Positions 49,001-61,290 of a stretch of DNA of 64,000 bases are shown in pieces. Under the pieces are notes generated by a model, which was given only the letters and a program-made list of their open reading frames with translations, searched no databases and was not told where the DNA came from. Within the stretch, counting starts at the first letter, position 1. Each line of letters opens with the position of its first letter. This DNA is from Nissolia schottii (taxonomy: Eukaryota > Streptophyta > Magnoliopsida > Fabales > Fabaceae), in the NCBI GenBank assembly GCA_003254905.1, contig QANU01055553.1, forward strand, positions 62,001 through 126,000, read 5' to 3'. Made by a program: the position numbers and the translations under genes.

Positions 49001-49507
49001 TTCAACTTGCTTTATTACGCTTTACTTACTATTCAGATATATGTGCACACACACTTATATACACACAACATGTTTTATGTGCAGTATATGTTTTGTGAGT
49101 GGTACCGAGGTACTCGCCACTGAGACGACAAACTCACCCCTCTGTCAATGTTGTCTTTCAAATATAGTAAAGGAAAGAGAGAATGTCCCCCTCGTCCAAT
49201 AGCAGCGAGGTCCAGTGTATGTGGTAAGCTCCGCTTTGTAGCTAGGTCTACCAAGGATTATAATATTATATATGCTCCAGGCTACTAGGGTAGGATCCCC
49301 CCAATTAGTTTCTATACTTTAGTTGTATTTTCAGCATTTTCTTCAAACAAGATGTAATCCAAATATTATTTTAGTTCATTTATGAAACCAATTATTTATT
49401 TATTTAGCAAATAAAGTTGTTTACTTTAGCATGCATGAACGTTTTGTCAGAGCTTCCGTAGGGACAGTAGCCCTACGTGCGATCACATCCTAAGTTGGGG
49501 CGTGACA
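46004..49507 (+). repeat. 3' LTR of the Gypsy fossil, interrupted by a solo LTR
   Basis: Preceded by the purine tract AAGGGGGAAA (45991-46000). Left part 46004-46401, right part 48016/48021-49507; without the insertion and duplicated site it is about 1.9 kb. A TATA-like CTATAAATAAAGC lies near 46190. The right part contains about three imperfect tandem copies of a 45-50 bp unit (AAGGGTATGTGTACCCTCAGAGATC...) at 48700-48835. Open frames at 48756-49202 read this LTR. Confidence 0.8.
46402..48015 (+). mobile_element. Solo LTR inserted in the Gypsy 3' LTR
   Basis: A 1614-bp unit starting TGATAAGTGCC and ending CTTTCAACA, flanked by a perfect 5-bp repeat ATCAT at 46397-46401 and 48016-48020. The host LTR resumes exactly after it (ATCATCGTGGCAATGC, compare the 5' LTR at about 41867). 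A TATA box, CCTATAAATAGAGG, lies at about 46939. No internal domain is present, so it is a solo LTR left by recombination between two LTRs. A 45-bp unit (ATCGCTCAGCGAAACCACC...) is tandemly repeated at 46642-46727, and CGCTCAGCGA words recur to 46925. Probably Ty3/Gypsy by length and style; family not certain. Younger than its host. Confidence 0.85.
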
Positions 49508-49512
49508 CTTCA

Positions 49513-50261
49513 GAGGAAGCAATGACAACTAATCTTGTATTAGACTAGTTTATCATAAACAAGAGTGTTGACATAGTAGTAGAGACACATTACGGCTCTA
49601 GCAAAAGGACCTTGGTTCAATTTCTAAAACAAAAGCTAGTTGGGATAGGATCAGGAAATACTCTATTAGCACAAAAAAGACTAGATTCACATGATTCCTA
49701 ACTAACATAAGATCCAATTTCTTGTCTAACCAATCAAATCAAATAGTGCAATTTAGTTTTAAGAATCATGCTTAAAATAGACTTACCAAATCTTTTTCCG
49801 AATTACATGTTAAATATGTCATTTCTCTTTTAAATTATTTAGAAAACTTTATAATAGAGACCGCGGAAATTTTTCCTCTACTTGTTTTGGTAACATTTGA
49901 GAGCATAGACACTTGTGGATAAGGCACGAGTATAGTGACCGAAGGTGTAAAAACTCATCCCATTGAATGCCATTATCATTGTAAGTTTTCTTGTAACCCA
50001 ACCACGGAACAATTGAATAAGACTGATTCTTATGTTAGATTAGACTTGCAGTTGACTAAGTCAAACCCAATGCGAATTGATGTGACCTGAGAAGGTGGCA
50101 GTCAAATTGGCTTCATGTAGCGCACACTTCTAAATAGGGTTTACCGTGTACCACAAATGCAAGCAAGAAATTCTTAAATTAATCCAAAAATTTGACTTGC
50201 TCCATGAGGGATGCACATTGATTCCATTGCACTAACCTTGTTGTCGTCTATATTAGTCCCA

Positions 50262-50301
<40 letters not shown>

Positions 50302-50687
50302 CCAATTTAATAAAATTAAATTATAATTTTATATATTATTTACTTAAATCTAGTTCAACAAATGACCTAGTGATCCCCTGACTTGATGGAATGGCTGGGT
50401 CGATCATTGGACTTGGTTTAATAACCATGGAGGACACCTACAACAGGTCTCAAGTCCAAACCAAACAAGGTGTGGTTCCATGAGTGCTTCGATGACCAAA
50501 AATATTTTACATCTTAAGTACTACCACCTAGCAGTATTTACATATGAAACTAACTAGATTCTCAATACCAACCCAAGAAACAAATGCAATCTTAAGCAGC
50601 TCAATCACACATCTCACTGCTACAATCTTAGAAGACCTGAAACCTTGAATTCAATGCTCTCCAGTCCTGTTTATGCGTCCTTATTAT
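49513..50687. other. Intergenic DNA with (TA)n and a transposon-end remnant
   Basis: (TA)n at about 50269-50299. From about 50330 to 50435 the words CAAATGACCTAGTGATC and TTTAATAACCATGG resemble the right end of the repeat in PA200 intron 10. No gene seen. Confidence 0.4.
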
Positions 50688-50693
50688 TTTATT
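50688..50693 (-). terminator. Candidate polyadenylation signal AATAAA of the AAP7 gene
   Basis: TTTATT on + reads AATAAA on -, 87 bases beyond the stop codon at 50780. The position is suitable; the local sequence is AT-rich, so chance is possible. Confidence 0.4.
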
Positions 50694-50779
50694 ATATTTT
50701 TCCAATGGAAGTTAAAAAGAACACACCACCATGATCCCCAATTCCCGAGTTCCAATTCTGGGAGAGGTCTTAAAGATTC

Positions 50780-52976
50780 TCAGCCTAATTTTGCAGTTAT
50801 TATCCCTTCAATGGATCCAATGAGAGTAAACAATCCCACCACAAGGCAAACAATGCTAAAAGTCCTAAGCAAGACCCACTTAGTTGTCCACGCTGGAATA
50901 TTGCACTGACTCAAGTACATTTCCACCGGAAAATATATGCTTAACGGCCAAAAGATTATGCCTCCGAGAACTCCCAAAATCTGATTGAAGTAGGGGAAGA
51001 GCATCGCAATCAGAGTTGTTGAAGCAACGTAAACAGTTCGGAAAGTAAGCCTGAGAAGACTCAGTGGAAAAGCTGGCAGCAATGGAAGTTTCAAGTAGTA
51101 TATATGATTCACAAATTCGCTTTCTGGGAACTTGAACCGAAGCCAATTCTCGACATTGGCAAAGAGCGGCTGGCTATACACCTGCACCAGAACCAGATAG
51201 ATGATGGATAAGTTAGCAAGTAGAATAGCAGATACATGAAATTGAAGCACCATAAATAAATTTGAGGGTGACATATATCTTTATATTATAGATTATTATA
51301 GGTACCTGATATGCACCAACAAGGTGAATCACTATACAAGCATTAGCAAAATCTACAACCCAATGAGGCCTATTCAATGCAAACCCTGTTAATAGGTTTC
51401 CTGGCGTATCATTACCAAAGGCTGCATATCCACAGCACCCACAACAGAGGTAGAAAAATGTTGTGATAATGACTGATATTACTGAGGCCCTCCTCATGGT
51501 TACGCTTTCTGGGGGAGGTGACTTCAATGTATCCTTCAATAATTACAGAAAGTTATATTATACTTTACAAATCACAATTATTTTCTTTTTCCTCAAGGCT
51601 AGGGTAAAGTTAAATTCTAACTATTTCAGATCACAGGGTAACATACCTGTACTTCTATAAGAATTACCGAGAATGGATAGGAGAATGCTATGTCACCAAG
51701 AGCTTGAGCAACCAGCCACATTTTTGCAGTTTCACTGGAAGTGGGAATTCCTTCAATGCTACCCTCAGCATATCCCTTTTCTGAGCAAACGATTACCAGA
51801 AATTCATACATGCATTGGTTGAAAGCATATAGTTAGTAGTATGATCTGTACTTTCATGCTATGCCTGAGGGGGTGACACCAACAATCAGGTATTGATGAG
51901 CGGCATACCTATGATTTGCTTGATAGCAAGCCCCATTCCTATGAAAGCATAAGCAAAGGACATAATTGCCGCGAGAACTGACAGCCATTGAATGTTATGG
52001 AAGTTGGGTATCTGCGAGAGAAGAACTTGTACAACCCCAAAAATAAGCATGTAATACGCATCCCCAAATTCACATTCTTCTTCATTCCCTTTGTTTTGAA
52101 GACAGTTTGATTGTTGGATTGCTCTGCAGCCACAAATACAAATAGCAGTCCAAATTAATAAAATTATTATTTAGCAATATTACAACATTATCATCCCATA
52201 GATAAATATAGGTAAAGTAAAAAAACAAGGAAATGACAAAACAAGAGAGAAATCAATGTGATAAGTCAATGGACACACCTCATGCTGATAGCTGAGGTAA
52301 TGATGTATGCAATTCCAAAACCATACAAGCTTACATTCACAAAAACACCACAGAGCCGTCCATTCCCAACTCCTGTAACCAACGTGTGAGGACAATTTAG
52401 TAGCAGTTGTCTATAAAAACATAATAAGATGATGTTCTAAATATGCTGACACGTTTGATCAAACATGATATAAACAAATGAAATATTTACATTTGATAAA
52501 CCAACACACAATGTTAGGCTCCATGAAAGAAGCCGAAAGAAGCCGAAAGAAGAAAATTTCAGCTGATGAAAGAGAACATATAACCTACCATAGTTCCACT
52601 ATCACTATCAGCATGGTTCATCTACCATTGCTATCATCATTATCACCATCAACAATTCACCATGATGTCTTTCATCAGACCTCTCCTTAATCATAACCAC
52701 AATGTTAACACTATATGTTGAAAGCAATGATATTTCTCAGTACTAGATTAGCAAAGGAAAATTGTATACTTATCAGATTTTTTTTTGGGTACTTAGAATC
52801 AACCGTTGCTGATTGTGAAGGTCATATTTTGTTTTACCTTGTATATAAGAAATATTCAATTATTGTATTGTTGAAGAAATCACTATACCCAGTCAACATG
52901 GATTTTGTTACTACTCTTTGTACTGGTATTATTAAAGAATTATTGACTCTAATGGCTCAAATTGCTGAATAAATAG

Positions 52977-53031
<55 letters not shown>

Positions 53032-54834
53032 TATCAANATAAGAGATTACATGATCGGGAGAACTATATAAAAATTCTATTAATAAAATGAATACCACAG
53101 TCAAGCTTAGGAGTTTAAAATAAAAAAGATTGTAAGGAGAATTCTTGACAAGTCACAAACTACAATATTAAATATGATAAATCAGGCCAACTAATCAATG
53201 AAAATTAATGAACAAGTAATCATTAATGATTTTTATTTTCTTGTCCAACATCTAGACTCAGTTTAATATTTTTTTCTTCTTTGGAAGTTGTATTACTTTC
53301 CATGCAGTTTCGTATGGAGAAGTAAAACCGTGAAAGCTGTTATGGGCAAGATCCATGTGGCAGTATTTAAAAATCAAAAAAGAAAAAGGAGAAAGGGAGT
53401 GTACAAACAACATAAATGGAGGATATGGTTTCCGTGACATAAACGTAGTAGCTAGATATGGGACACATCACAGATAGTATGTTTCACACAAACATGAAGT
53501 GATTATCACATCAGATCCCTCACTCACGAAACCAATTAATTGGCCCAAGTCAATGCCACATATTCATTTATCACCATCACCTTGATCCACATACTGATTT
53601 TTTTATTTAGAGTAGATCCTCAAGTGGGACCTTTTGCCAGACAAATTGGCTTTTGAAAAAAATGAAAACTCAGCATAATCATTGAAACTTAAATATATTG
53701 ACCAAATTAGCCCTTTAAGCCTTTAAGGACTAATGTGTTCGGTGAATTTTAATTTTTTAAAGGGACTAATTTGTCCTTTTAATTCTCAAGACTATAACGA
53801 AAGTTCTCATTTCTAAGGTACAAATTTGTCTGGTGATTTTTTTAGGGACCAATTTGGACTTCTACTCTCTTATTATAAAATGAAATTTCACCCATGATTC
53901 GCCTACTTTATCTTATCAGATCACAAATCGCCTGATGAAATCAGAACAGACAACTTGCAGATATATCTTTGACAAAATGAAAATGAACACAAACATAACC
54001 TAAAAATAAAATGTGAAGAACAAGTGAAGGGTTCAAGGAGCTGAACTGAAAAAGGAAGATCAATTTAAAAATTTGAAAATAAATTTGAAAAGATTACCTT
54101 TGTGCAAATTAACGGCATCAAGGTAGGAGGAACTCCTCTGAGGGCCATACTCCGGGTCAGGGGAACGGTACGTGTTGCTGAGAAGGAAAGCAGAGAGGAG
54201 TGTCACGGAAGCAAAGAGGATCATTGCCAATGGCCCACCAACCCATCCAAGCTGCGCTATGCTCCATGCCAAGGAAAGAACACCTGACCCTATCACCCCA
54301 GTCACTATGTGTGCCACTGCCGTCCACACTGTACCTGTTGTTCCAATTCGATCACTCACATCTTCATTTCCTCAATTCAATTGAATCAAAATGACAGCAA
54401 AATAGCGATACTAGAAAAAAAATTATTGCTAGATATATATGTGTGTGGCAAATTCTGATTGGAAAGACGGAAATTATTGTGGCACAAAATTCTGGCAATC
54501 GATCTCTGATAGAAATTTTGGTCACCTAGAAATTTCCATGGTAAAGATGATGATCTTAATAACAATAATAGGGGAAGTATAGCATAACTACAAATGGTAT
54601 ATTCAATCTGTTCTCCTTTTGCAGAATTAAAAAAGAAAAAAAAAAGGTTTAAGGTAATTCCGATCACCTAGCAATTCTGTAAGAGCATCTATGTCAAGAA
54701 AAGAATCACTGGAAAAAAAAAAAAGGTTTAAGATGATAAAATGACGAACCGGTTCTTTTGACGTCAGCAGACTCTGCATATTGGGTTTGCAACAATGGAG
54801 CGCTTCCGCCATTTGAAGAAGAGTCTTCTCCCAT
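50780..54834 (-). CDS. AAP7: Amino acid permease, AAP7-like (AAAP/ATF family), intact, 7 exons
   Basis: Plasma-membrane H+/amino acid symporter of the plant AAP family. Minus-strand exons: 54834-54750, 54334-54098, 52372-52279, 52123-51909, 51780-51647, 51533-51306, 51181-50780. They join in frame to 1395 nt, 464 aa. A hydrophilic N-tail (MGEDSSSNGG...) leads into RTGTVWTAVAHIVTGVIGSG, the hallmark first membrane segment. Other family landmarks are LLSQIPNF, QALGDIAFSYPFSVILIE, GYAAFG, TPGNLLTGF, VHLVGAYQVYSQPLFA and FWPLSIYFPVEMY. About ten to eleven hydrophobic segments are visible. FANACIVIHLVGAYQVYSQP and the PDPEYGP loop are closest, from memory, to Arabidopsis AAP7. It is slightly shorter than the usual 470-490 aa, mainly in the loop after LKLPLLPAF. 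All introns are GT-AG. Substrate is not predictable from sequence. Confidence 0.93.
52981..53029. repeat. (TA)n microsatellite in AAP7 intron 2
   Basis: About 24 TA units. An ambiguous base (n) stands nine bases beyond, at 53038, so length and local assembly may be unreliable. The 1.7-kb intron 52373-54097 also holds diverged repeat phrases near 53690-53860 (GGACTAATTTGTCC, GGGACCAATTTGGAC). The open frame at 52715-52972 shows no domain. Confidence 0.85.
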
Positions 54835-55070
54835 GGCGCCTTTGATGATGCTCACGAGGCCAGTGCCAGAGGAAGGAAAAAAAAAAAAAAAAAAGGGTTT
54901 ATCTTTTCTCAGAGAAAGTTGAGAATCTGAGAAAGATTGCGGCGAAAGAGTTTTTATCTTTCAATTCGAAAAAGGCAATCGATCGAGATGGCAGATTGGA
55001 CGGATAGATCGAGATTGCGGAAACGTCTAACAGCTCAACTCTAAGCATGACGCTGTTATATAGTGGAAAT
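54835..55070 (-). promoter_or_regulatory. AAP7 promoter and 5' leader
   Basis: ACTATATAAC on the minus strand (plus 55055-55064) is a good TATA candidate about 220 bases upstream of the ATG at 54834. The leader contains a long T run on the minus strand (plus A run 54879-54894). An upstream ATG at 55048, just below the TATA, probably precedes the transcription start and is unlikely to be translated. Confidence 0.45.
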
Positions 55071-55651
55071 GGATTCTCTCCCATCTCCATGATTGATTTT
55101 CGAGTAAAATCCCTGTTTGTTACTCTTTTATGCTTTTTTAAATATTAATTTGGTCACGACATCTGTAATTTGACAGTTATTGGATTTCTTACCATTATAT
55201 GCCTCCAAATACCAATAATGCCTGTAATATGATTCAGCCAAAAAATTTATAAATGTATGAAAGTGAGGATTGAAATTACAATTCAATATGGTGATTTTAG
55301 CTGCTAATTTTTTTTTTTAATTTTAGCATCATGAATTTTTTTTTTTAAATAGGATTGAAATCGTCATTCTTTGTGACGATTTCAGACTGTTTTTTTTCGA
55401 ATTTTCTGAATCACCTTAGACTATGGTGATTTTAGAAATTCAATTCATACTTTTGTAAATTTTAATTTTGGCCCATACTTTAGGATGCTCCTGACCCTAA
55501 ACCCATATAAATGTTAAAACCTCACCGTTATTTGCTTCTAAAGTAATTGTTTATTTTTGAAATTATTTTAGTTTAAACATTATAATTTAATTTTGATTCA
55601 ATTTAGCTAAGGCATTTCAAAATTTGTCATTGATTTAACCTATACCACAAT
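55071..55651. other. AT-rich intergenic DNA, nothing recognised
   Basis: No supported gene or element boundary. Confidence 0.4.
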
Positions 55652-55945
55652 TAGGGCTGTCAAAATGGGTCTGGTCCATTTACCTGGTTAAATGGACGGA
55701 CATTACATGCAAAAAATAGGCTCGCGAAAATTTGAAAAAAATTAGACCGGTCGTTTAGGCCCAGCCCGTTTTGGCCCGCAGACTGCCCGTGAGCCCGTGA
55801 ATTTTTTTTATTTTTTTAAATAATTTTTTTTTGAATTTTTTTAATTTTTTAAATTTTTTTTAAAAAAATAAACGGGTTAGCGGGTGGCCCGTTTAGACCT
55901 GCAGACCGACGACCATAAATGAGCTAGACCCTAAAAATATCCCTA
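55652..55945. mobile_element. hAT-like non-autonomous element, degenerate
   Basis: The left end is TAGGGCTGTCAAAA and the reverse complement of the right end TAGGGATATTTTTAGG. The body contains GGCCCAGCCCGTTTTGGCCC and CGGGTTAGCGGGTGGCCCG, the GC-rich words typical of this widespread plant family, with T-rich filler between. No 8-bp duplication could be matched, so the call rests on ends and composition. Confidence 0.5.
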
Positions 55946-56628
55946 TCTCATATCTCATGTGGTGCACAATTTTTTTAAAAAATAAATTAAATTCTTTTAA
56001 AAATTCTAAGTTTTTAGTTTACACCAAATCCAGGACCCACATCATTTCTTTCCTGACTCTTCTTCCCTCTTCTCTTCGCTGCCATTAACGGTGGTCTTCC
56101 TTTGCCCCCTTCCCATGTTGGCAACAACAAAGTAGCACCAGCGATCCCCAAATCAGTTTCAACAAAAATATTACTGTGACAAATTCGTATTTGAGAAATG
56201 AAAACTTTAGTAATAGCAATTATAAATGTGAGTTAAATTGTTATTTCAATTTCTTATTTTGAAAAATCATAGTTTTCTATTTAAATTCGTGTAACAAAAC
56301 AATCTATTTAAAATCTATAATATAATATTAAACTTATTCCACTACCAATGTCATGCGACATTTTTTTTTTTCCTTCTTCTAGATTTTTGATCTTTAAATC
56401 CTTTCTACTAGCATTGCCACATGTTACTACATCTTAATCTTGAATTTTTAAGTCATTTTGAATTATAATTATCCTTTCATCATTTATCTTTTTTTTTATG
56501 TTATTTTTTTAATGTTGTCCCATATTATAATTACTATATATCACATGTTTTAAAATTTATTCTATTATTAACACTTTATTGGATTGTGTTCATTCATTTT
56601 TCTCATTTATATTATTTTTAACTTTTCT

Positions 56629-56665
<37 letters not shown>

Positions 56666-58910
56666 TCGAAGTGTACCAATTTTTAATTTTATCATTCAAT
56701 ATATAAAGTAATTTATCAATAAAAATATATTTTGCTTTGGTAATGATCAATAAACATATCTAAGATAATATGATAAATTAAAAATTTACACTTTAATTTA
56801 TGTATTTAAGAAAAAAAAATTTCAAGATCATTATGGTTGAGTTAAATATTATTTTATTAAAAAACTGATGATTAATATTTATAAGTGTTTTTTCCATCCA
56901 AAAATAATTCACTTCAAATATAAAATAAATATAATAATTTTCATTTAATCTTTTTTTATGTAAATTTAAATGTATATAAAAGTTAAATTACACAGATAAT
57001 AATTAAGTTTTAGGTATAAGACTTTTTTTGAGTTCTATAAGTCTTCTTATTATACTTTGAAATACATTATAATCAATTTTAAATATTAGCACATGATGCA
57101 AATTTGGTCCAATGCCACATTTTTATTCACTACATCTTAAAATGTGTCTTATACTATAAAAAAGACATACTGTTATTAATAAAGACAACACTTCATAATA
57201 CTTTAGGTCATCCTCAATTTGACAACCCCACAAAATGTGTCTTAACTTTATAAATGAAACATTTGTTTAAAAGCTATACTTATGTTAAAGGCAAATGCAA
57301 ATATCAATTGAATGTAAAGTATTTAATAAGTTTTGGCACAAAAACTATAAATATGAAAAGTAAAATGAAAATATTGTTTAAAAAGTATTTGATAAAATTA
57401 TAGTATTTTTATTATAATTATTTTAACTTTTCTAAAAAAACTAAAATATATATTAAAAATTATTTATAATATAGAAATAATTATAAGTACTATTTGATTT
57501 AATATTTGTGCAATGCCCGAGAAAAAGTAATTCTAATTACAAATATAAACCATAAAGATGATATTTATTCTAAATAATATGAGGATTAAGAATGTAATTA
57601 TTTTTAAAAAAGATCAAGAGTTTAATTTCTATCCACTAAAATTGTAAAGATTTTACACTATCATTCAATTGATATCTTGATATGCATGACCTTTGAAGGA
57701 GTAATTACAGTTTCAATATAAATTGATATTTAATTTATATTATTTGCGTAAGATATGTGAAGCGTAAGAGAAAAAAAGGGACAAATAGATCCATTTAAAA
57801 TCCTATTACTCCCATGTTTGAGATGGATTTTTTTAAGTACAATTTTTATTTAAAAATTTAAAGATAATCTTCAAATTTATTCTCAAAAATCATAAAGAAA
57901 AGATGCATACTGATTGACATCTGATAGTCCCTGATAGTCCCTGCCAATTTGAGGAATGAATTATTTCATGTAAATAGTCATATGAATTTTTAAATAATGG
58001 TGTAAACTTTTATCTTTGATTCAAATCTCTTACGAGCTTTTTTACACGCCTCATCTACTTGATTAATTGTAAAAAAAATTAAAATGATCAATTAATCCGT
58101 TTGGATGTTGAAATTTGAAATGTGATATAGAATTCTAAATTCAATTTCAATTATTGTAAAATTGGAATTGACTTAGAATCCTAAATTCCATGTTTGAGTT
58201 TGCTACAGAATTAAATCATGAATTTTAAATTTTAAATTAATTTTAATTTAATCATTTAATTTTTTTAATTCAAAATTTAAAATTGACAAAATTATTAATA
58301 AAATAAATATAATTATATTTATTATGATTTTTTGTAAAAAAAATATTTATTTATTAAATAGTCAATTAAAATTTAGGAAATTTATAAATTTTTTATTAAG
58401 CTATCATTAAATTTTAATAAATATGACTGCTAGCAAATAAATAAAAAAGAAAAAGAATATAAATAATAAGGAAGAGAAAGAAACTTGATGAATTTCGAAA
58501 TTGATGATACTTAAGAATTCATTTTAGTTATTTTCAAATTCTATAAAATTAATTTTTAGAATTAGAATTCCAATTTTATATATAATGTCAAACACAAAAT
58601 TGAAATGAAGAACCCCCAACTCCATTTCCAGACTCCAATTTGCCACACACGAATTAGAAAATTCATTTCCACCAATTTGCAATACATAAACTACACTACT
58701 AGTAAAGGGCGTGCAACACTTTAATTGCCTCCGTGGTCATTATTCATTTTTCCTATTTTGCCATTATAAATTAATTTTAAACAATTTAACCAGGCTAAAA
58801 AATAAGGCTAAAATAGTAATTATATCTAACATAATATTCTGCAATTATCTTTCACTACACTTTGTAACTGCTCTTACTTTTCACCCATGACCACCTTGCG
58901 CGTTATATTA
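55946..58910. other. Very AT-rich intergenic DNA
   Basis: (TA)n at about 56634-56663. The 58095-58660 part has repeated 'aattcaaattt' style words and a GAACCCCCAACTCC phrase that may be a MITE, but ends were not paired. A slightly GC-richer patch at 56030-56150 shows no coding pattern. No gene seen. Confidence 0.4.
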
Positions 58911-59084
58911 GAATGGATCCTCTCATGTTATCTTCTTATATAACATAAGGTTATGTTTGATCTCTTACCATTAATTGAGAATGTGAAACTTGTGCATGAC
59001 ATAAATAATTAAGATATTTATGGTGAGAGATCTAACATAACCTTATCATGTGAAAAAAAATAACATGAGAGGATCTATTTTCAC
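58911..59084. mobile_element. Hairpin MITE, about 174 bp with about 60-bp arms
   Basis: The left arm GGATCCTCTCATGTTAT then ATAAGGTTATGTTTGATCTC pairs with the reverse complement of the right arm, AGATCCTCTCATGTTAT then ATAAGGTTATGTTAGATCTC. This gives a near-perfect long hairpin with a short loop (about 58977-59018). No coding capacity. Target duplication not clear. Confidence 0.7.
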
Positions 59085-61064
59085 GTTTTATTAACTGTTT
59101 ATTTATGAGACGTTTGTTTCAAGGTATGAAATTTCATTCTCGGGAATCATGAGAATGAGATGTCCTGGAATATCATTTTCAAGTATCTTAACAAATTTGT
59201 TTGTTTTACAAATAAAGTTATTGAGAATATTTTTTGGTTGATATTACATATTGCTTGGAATATATATGTTAATTATTGAAATACCCTTAACAAATATAAT
59301 TTTATTATTATTATTATTATTATAATTTTTAAAATAAAATTTACGTTTCTAACATAAAATAAACAATTATAAATTTTTAAATTTTTTCAACTTCTCCCAA
59401 CCAACGTAAAGCTAGAAATTAATTTTTAAAATGTTCAACTCATCTAAATTAATTAAATAGGTGCTAAAAGATAAAATAAAGTCAAAGTAACTTTTACATC
59501 ATTATAATAAAAGATAGTCAACATTAAATAAACATAACAAAAAATAATTATTGTAATATCTGCGGGAAGATGTGCGCCCAGAAGAAAAATTTTGGAGTAA
59601 AAAATCAAATAACAGTGAAAATATATTGGTCTTAATCAAATAATAGTAAGGATAAATTAGTATTTTTGCACATTAATTTTATTCTCAAGGCATGAGAATA
59701 AAATATTCTCAATTCTTAAGTGGGAATGAAAAATGATAAAAACTTAGGTAAATAAATTTTCTAGAAATGATTTATTTCTGAAAATAAACTTTTATATCTT
59801 AAAACAAATATATGCATAAAACATTCCAAAGTTAACATTATGAGAATATTCAAATATACCTTAAGTAAATGTCACATTATATTATTGTTGTACATGAATT
59901 CAATTCGTTATTTTATTTATTTAAAAGGAATACTCGATTTAGATTGGTAAACACGAAATGCATGCAATCCCACTAGTTTAGAAGAAGTCAATGAAAATAT
60001 TAAATTTTAACAATTTTAACACTATATAAATCACGTGAGACAAAATAAAAAATAAAGATAAGTAAAGATGAGATATGGTTTTAGTCTCTAGTCCCTACGG
60101 AGACTTACCCAAAAAATTGAAGAAAGAAATTTTAATATTATCAGAGTTTAATAAAATGTCTAAAACTACATAAAACTATGCTGCAAACCAAAAATAACTG
60201 AGAAGACGAAAAATAAATAGTATTGAGCCAATGCAGCAAAATCTAGCATTGAAAAATCTCGAACGTTTCTCTAATTTTCTTCTGTAAACTTGTGGAAATA
60301 TACAGAAGCATCTTCAGTTGCCATCATCATGTTCAAATCAAATTTGTAACATGCTCATTGGTTCGATGTACCTAATCGTTCTTTTTTGTCTGCTTGTGTT
60401 TGGGGCCCCATACCCTCCACCATGTGGCACTTGTCACCATTCTTCTCTATCATTATCAAGTGGCGGCTAGTGGCAATACGTTGAACCACGAAGGCACTTC
60501 TCACGAAGAGAATAGATTTGTTATTTATACTCTTCTTATATTATATTAGAGTATAGGTTGACATTTTTATTTATTATTAAATAAAATTTTAATAAAATTT
60601 ATTTTTTATTAAAATTTTTAAAATTTTCATTCAATAATAAATTTTAATAAAAACATATAATTTTTATTAAAATTTTATCTTCATAATAAACGAGATATAA
60701 AATTGGGCATTTAGCCATGTTACAAGAAACTTTGTCAGAACCCATGTTGTCTCTAATAATGTGGGTGCCGCCACATGCATAGTTTGCTTTTCCTATTCTA
60801 CATGGCTTGATTTGTACAAGATTTTTACACAACTCATGATTACGCATTCCTTCATAAGCGACTCAAACAATAAAACGATGATTGGAGTTTGCTTTTCCTT
60901 GGATTTATTTCAGTAAATATTTATTTATATATTTTCAACATATTTACAAATAACAATAAAAATATACATATTGTTAGTATTAGCATAAGATACGTAATTT
61001 TTTCTTTTCAAATATACTTAAAATAATTGAGATCTTATTTAATACTTGATGTCTTTAAGAAAAA
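59085..61064. other. AT-rich intergenic DNA
   Basis: Near 59104-59180 and 59680-59840 the words CGTTTGTTTCAAGGTATG, GAGAATGAGA and GCATGAGAATAAAATATTCTC suggest a decayed MITE of about 700 bp. The 60560-60670 part is an AT-rich imperfect palindrome (ATTTTAATAAAATTT). No supported gene. Confidence 0.35.
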
Positions 61065-61290
61065 CACTACAAAAAAAATTGACATTTGGCATTGGTTATT
61101 TATAACCATGGCTAAGTGTGTGTTACAACGACTTTTTTTTTGCTTCTGTTGCTATTTTATTAGACACGGTTTTATGAACCGTTATACAAGAATGTGACAA
61201 AATGACTTAATTTGCTACAGTTAAACCGTGGATAAATTATATTTCGCTACATTGACCTTGGCTAAATTTTTATTTTTATTTTTAAAAATT
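61065..61290 (+). mobile_element. CACTA transposon end
   Basis: CACTACAAAAAAAA opens the segment, the standard terminus of plant CACTA/En-Spm elements. It is followed by short subterminal repeats in both orientations (AACCATGGCTAAG, GACCTTGGCTAAAT, AAACCGTGGATAAAT). No opposite GTAGTG terminus was seen nearby, so it is a one-ended fragment or a degraded miniature element. Confidence 0.5.

Larger units (their letters stand above)
41483..49507 (+). mobile_element. Ty3/Gypsy (chromovirus, Tekay/Del-like) retrotransposon fossil with nested insertion
   Basis: Old LTR retrotransposon. 5' LTR piece 41483-42226; pol remnants 43488-45980 in the order reverse transcriptase, RNase H, integrase, chromodomain-like tail; polypurine tract just before 46004; 3' LTR 46004-49507, interrupted by a younger solo LTR at 46402-48015. 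LTR ends are TGTGAAGACC and GTGACA. The flanks GTTCA (41478-41482) and CTTCA (49508-49512) differ at one base and may be the 5-bp target duplication. Gag, protease and the start of the reverse transcriptase are absent; in their place stands a Copia-type LTR segment. It is clearly broken, with many interruptions. LTR divergence looks well above 10% by eye, suggesting an age of several million years. Confidence 0.85.

Noticed and set aside
52715-52972. 85-codon frame in AAP7 intron 2
   Set aside because: It lies within an intron on the opposite strand and has no recognisable domain.
54899-55090. Upstream open frame of AAP7
   Set aside because: Its ATG lies above the likely TATA box, so it is probably not in the transcript.
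56030-56150. Possible exon remnant in a GC-richer patch
   Set aside because: No frame with domain content and no splice-site support.
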